Source of the DNA: Anisakis pegreffii
Taxonomy: Eukaryota > Nematoda > Chromadorea > Rhabditida > Anisakidae
DNA length: 64,000 bases
Assembly: GCA_035041965.1 (NCBI GenBank)
Contig: JAPYMA010000597.1
Coordinates: forward strand, 62,001 to 126,000
Direction: 5' to 3'
Made by a program: the position numbers and the translations under genes. The notes under the pieces are model-generated. The model saw nothing but the letters and a program-made list of their open reading frames with translations. It did not search any database and was not told the origin of the DNA. Below, piece by piece: positions 56,453 to 64,000 of the stretch (the stretch's first letter is position 1; each line of letters starts with the position of its first letter).

Positions 56453-57022
56453 CGTGACCGGCGAATCTGTCTAAAGACATTTATTCTAACGACAGTTTGC
56501 CTAATGGACATTTTGCCGAACGGACAGTTTGCCTAATTTATGGCTTTTAAATGGATATTTCTCCTAATAGACAAACTATTCCTTATGTTAGGAAAACTGT
56601 CCGTAAGGCAAATTGTCCGCTAGGCAAACTGTCCGTTAGGCAAATTGTCCGCTAGGCAAACTGTCCTTTAGGCAAATTGTCCGCTAGGCAAACTGTCCGT
56701 TAGGCAAATTGTCCGCTAGGCAAACTGTCCGTTAGGCAAATTGTCCGCTAGGCAAACTGTCCGTTAGGCAAATTGTCCGCTAGGCAAACTGTCCGTTAGG
56801 CAAATTGTCCGCTAGGCAAACTGTCCGTTAGGCAAATTGTCCGCTAGGCAAACTGTCCGTTAGGCAAATTGTCCGCTAGGCAAACTGTCCATTAGGCAAA
56901 TTGTCCACTAGGCAAACTGTCCGTTAGGCAAATTGTCCGCCAGGCAAACTGTCCGTTAGGCAATGTGTCTTTAGGGCAACAGTCATCAGACTGAATGTCT
57001 TTAGACAGATTGACCGGGTAGC
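56453..57022. mobile_element. Non-autonomous DNA transposon (hAT-like MITE) carrying a tandem array
   Basis: 570 bp bounded by 29-bp terminal inverted repeats, 56453-56481 and 56994-57022. Their inner 18 bases (AATCTGTCTAAAGACATT) match perfectly and the outer 11 imperfectly. An exact 8-bp direct repeat, GTTCATAG, flanks the ends (56445-56452 and 57023-57030). Eight-base duplications are typical of hAT elements, also of P and some Merlin elements; the ends do not show the commonest hAT CAGGG start, so the superfamily is inferred. There is no transposase frame. Most of the interior is a 16/32-bp tandem array, with a short inverted piece of the same motif near the left end. Confidence 0.75.
56588..56962. 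repeat. 16/32-bp tandem array inside the transposon
   Basis: About 23 units of 16 bp, GTCCGYTAGGCAAAYT, alternating C/T so that the higher-order unit is 32 bp (about 11-12 copies). Central copies are nearly identical; those at the ends vary. The same motif occurs in reverse orientation at about 56491-56535, so the array could fold back on that arm. Confidence 0.9.
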
Positions 57023-57030
57023 GTTCATAG
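57023..57030. repeat. Right target-site duplication (GTTCATAG)
   Basis: Exact 8-bp partner of 56445-56452. Confidence 0.75.
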
Positions 57031-57129
57031 TTGTGTGTAGGCAGAAGATAAGTTTCAATATTGGAGTTGCGTTTGCAGAATCTAAACAGCAATAGAGTAT
57101 ATGTGTTGGACTTGTTGAATTGATGAACT

Positions 57130-57301
57130 GCGAACGCTTTTATGAAGTGCTTGTGAAGGCTATCAAAACCATAAGATTTTCAAGGAATAACAGCACAATC
57201 GATGTGATTTGTAACTTTTTTGTTCCGTTTACAGCTGCGTGGTAACATACGAAACCCATCTTAGCATTACAGCACTCGTTATCGCATTGCTTTAGTGTTA
57301 T
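57130..57301. repeat. Diverged duplicated segment, copy B
   Basis: Partner of 56088-56236, same orientation, on the other side of the transposon, with the same ordered blocks and small insertions. Confidence 0.6.
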
Positions 57302-60300
57302 TATCGTATGCTTTGCTATTATATAAGCGGCAAGATAGACTATTGTAGTATTAAGAGGGTATTTTTTTGATGATAGCAGCTATACATGATTTTTCCCGTG
57401 TCATTTGGTTCCATTGGAGAGCTAAAGATTTTTGACTTTACGAGCTGATGAAATTATGAACGTCGGACATGTCTCGGACGGAAAATTGTCTCCAAAAATG
57501 AAAAAGCAGTTTTTGAATCACTGAAAATGGTCATTTGCATTTACTTCTATGGTACTGATGCCCTGTTTGAGTACATTCCCGCACTTATCACTCCTTTATC
57601 AGAAGTAGTTGATTCAATGTGACTGAGCAAGATAATCCACACAATGGATGATAGATTCGTTGGCTGTTGGCATACCCTTCAGCTATCCTAAATGAGTGAG
57701 TCTGTTTTGTTTGCAAATCGAATGCAATTGTGAAATGTAATTCGTGGTTGCTTAGTTTTATTGGTCGCTCGAATGAGGATAGGAAATGCATCGTAAATAA
57801 TGAATGCATTTGTGTTTATTCATTGACACTAACATCATTAGGAATGTGTTGCAATACTACCTGAGTGAGATAGCGATGTTGATAAATAAGACAGATAATA
57901 AGGATGAAATCTCACATAATAGTTAAGCAATGATCAACAACTGAAGTTGCAAATTAACATAGGTTCAAATGAAGATAGCTACAAATGTGATTAAGCTGAT
58001 TCTCATCATTGCAATGACAAAGCCAACGATAATATAAAGAACAACACATAAGAAACACGAATAATATCATAATTGTTAAGTGGACTAACTGGTACCACAG
58101 TAAGAAAATCAAAATAAGTTTTGTTTTGTTGCGCCAGATCAATTATTAATAAATCTCGGGAAAGGAGAATTGTATTCGAACGAAGCGGATAATCATAGCG
58201 TATATGAATAAATATTTTTGTTTGTGTGTTACCTATCGAGCAAATAAAAGGAGATTGCGATAAGAAACATTATAATGTGAGTAGAGCAACACGGTTGGCA
58301 ATACTAAATTAGTGAAATATCATTTGAAGCAACCTTGCATCGATCGTTTCAGCTAATCGTAAGATCAAAACGACAAGATTAGTCATCTGAATCCGCTTTT
58401 TTTGCATTAAGTTTAGCCATTCTATTCTAAGCGATTAATAGCCATTAATCTTTCGATTATGCGATGAATGTAACTGTTTTCTGCAGATGTTCGCTGGCTC
58501 GTCTCAACATTCCAACAGATGAACGAGCGAATGAATTTGTGCAGTTTGGAGGGTTTAGTTTCATTTGATTTAGTTTGTTGTTGTTGAAAAATGAGGGAAT
58601 AATAAATAGGGTGATTGATTTGGTGTAATGATGAGTTGTTGATGTGTTTGCTAGCAAACGAAATATCTTCAGTTTCATCAAGCAAATGTTCAATTTCGTT
58701 TATATTGCGAAAATTATATCGTTTAATTGGGCGCATGTTTCGATTGTTTACTTCAATACTGCGATATCTAAACGGAATTAATCTACACAAAACAGATCTC
58801 TGGCTTATCCTTTGATGATTTTTTTGTTTTTTAATTTATTGGTTTTGTTCTCCTGAATTCAGCGATTGATTACAGTTCTTTGTTGTTCGCCTCTTCCTCT
58901 TATGATAAAATATTACTGTTATTGCTATCAGTCACGAAAACTATCGGCACTATTTAATCATGTTTATACCTTTTAAACTAGCAGCAATCTCAGATTATCC
59001 ATTTGAATGGAACCAATTGCAACTGGACTGTTGAAGTTCTTTTTGTGATGTGTTTTCCAGCGTTATGAACCGTGTCAAATTTGAAAACTTCTGAAAATTC
59101 CTTTAAAGAATCAGTGGTTCTGCTTCATTTCACTCGATGAGTAAGCGATGAGTTTGCATCGGTTACTCAATCCAGTTGTTATGGTGATTTTAATTGCGAA
59201 TGGTCGCAACAACATAAAACCAGAAGCGTTGAAGTATAATGCGATCATGCTTAGCGTAATCACATTGGTTTCTGGATTATATTGTGTTTTCCGGGCGTAA
59301 TTACATTGATGAGCTTGTTATTTCCTGATCTACACGAACGTCGATCGTTCAGTCAATCCTTATAAATAACGAGCTAATTAATCTAAACGATTATCAGATT
59401 CATTTGCTCTGTATGTATATCCGTGATTTACTTGAATAGTCAGGCTCACAGCCATATGGATTTTGGGAGAATTCGCGCTGCGAAATTATCATTGGTCAGT
59501 AGAACACGATTAAAATCGAAAAATCTCGAATGTCAATAGATTACGGAGTGGGAATTCCTAATTGTGGGCCTGTTTTATTTTTACACTTTTATTGATGGTG
59601 ATGTCTTGGATTACTATTTATACATTCACATAAACAAAACACAACAAAGTTTGTTTAAGTGTATCTATTTATCGTATAGAGTATGAACGAAGCAGCAGAT
59701 ACGCATACAAAACTGGATAAATCTGAAACTTTTTCAGATTAGCCAGTTCTTTATGGGAGTTGACTGAACGATCAGTGTTCACACAACCCGAAAAATAATG
59801 TGATTAAGTTCCGCATGATCTTTTCATCGAATGAGTTTCAAATGAGTTTATGACTACAATATTGGCGATAATTACTGCGCTTTTCAATTTTTCATCTCCT
59901 CATCAGTCACGAATCCAATCTATTCCCAGTGGACATAACCACTTCTATACATGATGTCATCTGGAGCATTTCCTCACCGAATCACTCATATCTTACTTTA
60001 TCATTCGTTCACTTGAAGATTTCTTCATTTATTCGTTCCAAAAATCGACGATTTTCAACACCGACTTTATTCGTTGAATAAATTCAGGGTTTCTTTTGCA
60101 CTCAATTCCATCAGATTGCCGTGTTCATTTTTGGCATCGTCAAATATCATCAGAGAAGCACTTGTCTTCGAGCATGATAAGTAGTTATTGGGTGCATTCG
60201 CTCGAAATAATTCCATAATTGGATATGAGTTCAAATAACTTTTCATAGCGACAGACATTACCTCTGTTTACCGTAGACCTTGACTGTGTTTCTCGTTGAA

Positions 60301-60626
60301 TATTCTGTGGTTGAATAGTCTCGTAATGGTTCGATGCCGTCATAGTCTTGTCATTCTGCGATCAATTCGCGTTTAATTTACATTGCATTTGATATATTTT
60401 TCATTGCAACACAAAAAAAAATCGACATGCCTCATTTCATTTTGCAGAATTTTTGTCATTAACACACTTCGCGCCGATGTTAATTTTTTTTCGTTTCTGC
60501 TGATTCTGAAAGAGCGCAAAATGCTATCATTCAATTAGCGATACGAATGAATTGCTGAAAAACAAAAAACTTCGTGCAAAGTTAAAATACATTTCAATCG
60601 TTCAACCGTAAAAACTATCGAATGTG

Positions 60627-60637
60627 TTGTTTTTCAG
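60627..60637 (+). promoter_or_regulatory. Splice acceptor before the cal-1 start codon
   Basis: TTGTTTTTCAG ends at 60637, 18 bases before the ATG at 60656. It is a strong nematode acceptor, either for the spliced leader or for an upstream 5' UTR exon that I cannot locate. Confidence 0.55.
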
Positions 60638-60655
60638 CAATATACCGGCGACACG

Positions 60656-62788
60656 ATGGCTTTGAGCACACAACCGCAAACTACATCGAATATGATGCAA
60701 TTCAGCGAGGAGATTATTAAACAGGTGAGCAAAGTTGTTGCGTGTTATTATAATAAAACAAGCGTGTTGATAATTGGATATCGTTGTGGTGCATATTACA
60801 AGGCGATCGACTTGAACTGTTCAGATCAGAGATCATAATCGATCAGAAGTATAACAGTTGCAATCAAAATTTCTGCAGAAATTTTCAATTTTAAATCAAA
60901 TTTGTGACGCGTTATCGTTGGATAGATTTTGCAAAAAAATGACGTGTTATGAGTTCATCAAGCCAATCTTCCATATTATCAGATAAGTTATTTTGCTAGC
61001 TGAGAATTCCTGCAAAATTTCTAAAACTCAGTCTCATCTCAACGATTATATCTTTTTCCTCTTCAATCAGGCTTCATCCTCCGTCAGGCTAAAAAATATC
61101 ACATGAACAAATCAAACTTCTTCAATTTGAGTGATTGAATCGTGATCAGTGCCCTAACGATGAATCGGCAGATAATTTCCACCCATTCATCTAGTTTGAA
61201 ATCATAACCGATCTAATTTCGAAGTTGATTCGATTCAGCAATCTTCGTTCCGTTGAGGTTTCCAAGACATAATCTCAATAACTAATCAAATTTGAAATCA
61301 GTGGAATATTCGTGTGTATTTCCCTAATTCAGCATCTCTTCCAGCTAAATTTCGTCGTATCATTTTCTGGCTTACTCTAGTATCCTTCCATTGGCCACAG
61401 ACAATAAGCACATATAAGAGATTCAAATCAGCTTCTTCTTTCCATCAAAATAATCAGAAACCTGACACCATGTCATTTTCCATAATCATATCAAAACTCA
61501 ATCAGCAACAGAGTCCGTTTTCTCATCATTCATCTGTCTGACAGTATTATTAGAGAATTGTGCAGATTCATAATAACAACGGGATTAATGTTTTGAGTTG
61601 ACGAGCATGCACTAGAAATGGCCAAATATAAAACCTTTTGCATGATTCATTATGGTTCAAGACAAGCCAACTAATCTGAGCGATTGACTTTTATTTTTAC
61701 AACTTCGAAAGCGTGGGCGAAACGAAAAACTATTTTCGATTCCGTGAACGTATTCAAGCGATTAGGCTAACATGACTTAAGTTGATAGCTCTTGTAAGTT
61801 GGTTCGTGCAAGAGTTTCTTCGATGTATCACTGAAGCATCAACGAAAAGGATGCATAATTCATGACTTTTAAATGTCTCAGTGGAAATTTGACTGAATAT
61901 GCACAAAGATACTGTCACTTCTCACATATGACATTTGAGAATCAGCTGATTTTCGTCAAAAATTTATTCAATCGTGAAAGATTGCAAAAGCAAACGACCA
62001 CAACTAAACGGTAAAAACCGTCACACATTTGTGCTGGAATGTTCAAATACGCATGAATATCAAAAAAACGATAATGAAAAAGCGTGAATTCATGAGCACA
62101 TGAAAAGGCACCAAAAATCGTTTCACTTTCTCAATTCAAAAAAAGCAATCCTTATTCAAAAAGGCAATCGTTCAATTTTCTCGCTTGTTTTTGCAATCTC
62201 AGAAAAATCGCTTCATATTCTCATCTGCTCTCGAGAGTATCGTACGTCTCGTCGAAAGAATAAAGCCGTAAAGTAGTGTTAGCAAATAACATTGTGAATC
62301 ACCGTTGTTAGCAAATAACAGTTAGCAAATAAACAGTCGTTGCTTTCATGCATACACGGTGATGACGACGATAATGGTATCGTAGAAATTTGAGGCTTGA
62401 ACGTGAAAATTTTCTTCCTTCTTTTTGGAAAATCACAAATTTCGAAAAGAAATTAATGAATACTCTGGGAGTTATGTGTGTCATCGTTTTTGAGGTTTTG
62501 TTGTTGATTTCAGTGAATACATATTCGCTGAAATAAATTTTATACGGTTTCACGGACTGTAAGCGAGCGATTTATTTGAAGAGGAGTAAAGTGATCGGTG
62601 ATCAGATCGATCGGAACGATCGGTCATTGAATGTATTTGTTATTGGATGATGATTTTAGTTGACACCTGAAGAGATCGATGAATTTCGAGAAGCATTCAT
62701 GATGTTCGATAAGGATGGTAATGGAACAATCTCAACCAAAGAATTGGGTATAGCTATGCGGTCGCTGGGACAAAATCCAACTGAACAG
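60656..62788 (+). CDS. cal-1: cal-1-type calmodulin, first two coding exons (3' part off the window)
   Basis: EF-hand calcium sensor. Coding exons visible: 60656-60724 (23 codons) and 62660-62788 (43 codons), phase 0 at both ends. The N-terminus is longer than in ordinary calmodulin (residues 1-23, ending QFSEEIIKQ). Then [20 protein letters not shown] follows, with the first EF-hand loop at residues 40-51 (Asp40, Asp42, Asn44, Thr46, Glu51), and [10 protein letters not shown]. The extension and the MMF variant match the Caenorhabditis cal-1 protein as I know it, not canonical cmd-1 calmodulin. EF-hands 2-4 should follow but no matching exon occurs before the right edge, so the second intron exceeds 1.2 kb. 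The 1.9 kb first intron shows nothing recognisable. Confidence 0.88.
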
Positions 62789-64000
62789 GTTAGAGGCTGC
62801 TTCAAACTATTTATCAGTGCTCTATTTTGTGATCTCTGTTGTTAATCATAAAGGCATTTTAAGAAAAAATTCATTATTTCTTTCTATTCTAATATTAATT
62901 GATATCATGGATATGATCATTTGTATTCTTGTCATTTTAAAATGTGACCAGATACAAACTAATTCAGAGGCACACGAGCTGCCAAAAAAAAGCACAACAT
63001 TCTTGTTTAAGTAGGTGATTTTTTGATGCATTGCAGATTTCTATACATTCTGTTTGTCAGTTTTGTCTGGTTCAACGTCTACTATGATGGATTTTCGTTA
63101 AACGAGATTAGCGAAACATAATCTGCAAAAAATTACGATAGTGTTAGGGTGAAATGAAAATTTGAAAGAAAACCCATGATTATTTTGTTCACGCGTGTAA
63201 AAACCAGCAATGCTATTCACCTAAACAAATGATATGTATCGTTGGGCAATTGTTCAATGAAAAAAGCAGATCGCAAGAGTTGATCAAAAGATTAATACTT
63301 GGTGGTGTGCTCGTTCGTGTGCCAATGATTGTCTCTGAGATTTATTTGACACATTCAAATCCCTCTTTATATTCTGCTGTCCTATTTCAGTATCCTAAAA
63401 TCTCTTCATATCGAAACAGTTCGAAATAAATTCAAAAAACGAATAAATAAATATGCAGTTTATTGACATTTTCGACGAATTGCTTCAACGGACTATTTCA
63501 CTCGCAAAATTTTGGTCACATCTGTTCACAAAGCAATAAAACAGATGTAATTCTCACTAGCTCCATTAAAAACATTCTTCGAAAACGACCCAAACAGGAT
63601 TGCAAATGAGTAGTGAAAAGTATCGCCGTGTTATGATCGATGGTGCTGTTTCTGGTATATTATCGCTTAAAAATGATTCTCTGAGAGTACTGAACTCATA
63701 AACAACATTTGTACATGCATACAAACGGAAGCTATTCATCGAGTCAGTTGCTTGCTTATGTGTAAGAAGAGGCTGAATAATTTATCGCTCAAAACAAAAT
63801 CCATTCGAAGTTGATTTGAATAATCCACAATCAAAATAGCATTCTATCCACTTATCTCAGTGCATAGTTTAACTTTAAACTGCTAGATAATTGAGCTAAA
63901 CGAACAACTTTTCTTGAACTCATCATGTTCTGTTCTGTAATTTGTCGTAGCGTCTTCAAAAAGTTCGGTTATAACAGCAGCAACAAGCAGTTGATAGTGC

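Larger units (their letters stand above)
39200..60630. other. Gene-poor region of about 21.5 kb between MPI and cal-1
   Basis: AT-rich DNA with only short open frames in all six frames. The longest, at 43806-44174 plus and 58422-58790 minus, show no recognisable family and AT-driven codons. It contains AT-rich minisatellites, short duplications and palindromes, and one transposon at 56453-57022, all listed separately. As the only upstream DNA of cal-1 it may hold that gene's promoter and 5' UTR exons. I cannot point to specific control sites and see no tRNA. Confidence 0.5.

Noticed and set aside
56588..56962. Regular array resembling a CRISPR locus
   Set aside because: Units abut directly with no unique spacers, the window is eukaryotic, and the array lies inside a TIR element.
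58422..58790. 122-residue minus-strand open frame
   Set aside because: Rich in Asn, Ile and Ser from AT-rich DNA, with no family motif; an overlapping open frame exists on the other strand.
62817..63014. Open frame after cal-1 exon 2
   Set aside because: Hydrophobic intron read-through after a clear donor at 62789; it does not encode the expected second EF-hand.

Overview
This is an AT-rich eukaryotic window, almost certainly from a nematode. Four intron-rich protein genes were assembled exon by exon. In every gene the codon phases agree across all junctions. Introns are GT-AG and many end in TTTTCAG, as in worms. Polypyrimidine-CAG acceptors lie 4 to 23 bases before three start codons, as expected for spliced-leader trans-splicing. 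The last gene matches the N-terminally extended calmodulin I know as Caenorhabditis cal-1. Species cannot be fixed from the sequence; the long introns and intergenic spaces would suit a parasitic (for example spirurine) nematode.

Layout. (1) 80-15402, plus strand: 33 exons of a HEATR5 orthologue (HEAT-repeat partner of AP-1/clathrin trafficking), with its N-terminal part off the left edge. (2) 17892-25269, minus strand: a complete 14-exon gamma-glutamyltransferase, 680 residues, type II membrane protein, convergent with HEATR5. (3) 25270-35284: about 10 kb without a recognised gene, with a mariner-like MITE candidate and palindromes. (4) 35308-39105, plus strand: complete 7-exon mannose-6-phosphate isomerase, 480 residues. 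(5) 39106-60637: a 21.5 kb gene-poor stretch with simple repeats and one clear non-autonomous DNA transposon (56453-57022; 8-bp target duplication, 29-bp terminal inverted repeats, internal 16/32-bp tandem array). (6) 60656 to the right edge, plus strand: the first two coding exons of a cal-1-type calmodulin.

The genes do unrelated housekeeping jobs (membrane trafficking, glutathione turnover, mannose activation for glycosylation, calcium signalling). There is no operon and no sign of a linked pathway. Mobile DNA is modest: a decayed non-LTR retrotransposon 3' end in an intron of the transferase gene, a palindromic MITE-like hairpin in a HEATR5 intron, and the two DNA-transposon candidates above. 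I did not find convincing evidence of a new multi-gene system. The best items for follow-up are the array-carrying hAT-like element with its flanking duplicated segments, and several coding-like open stretches with no recognised parent gene.
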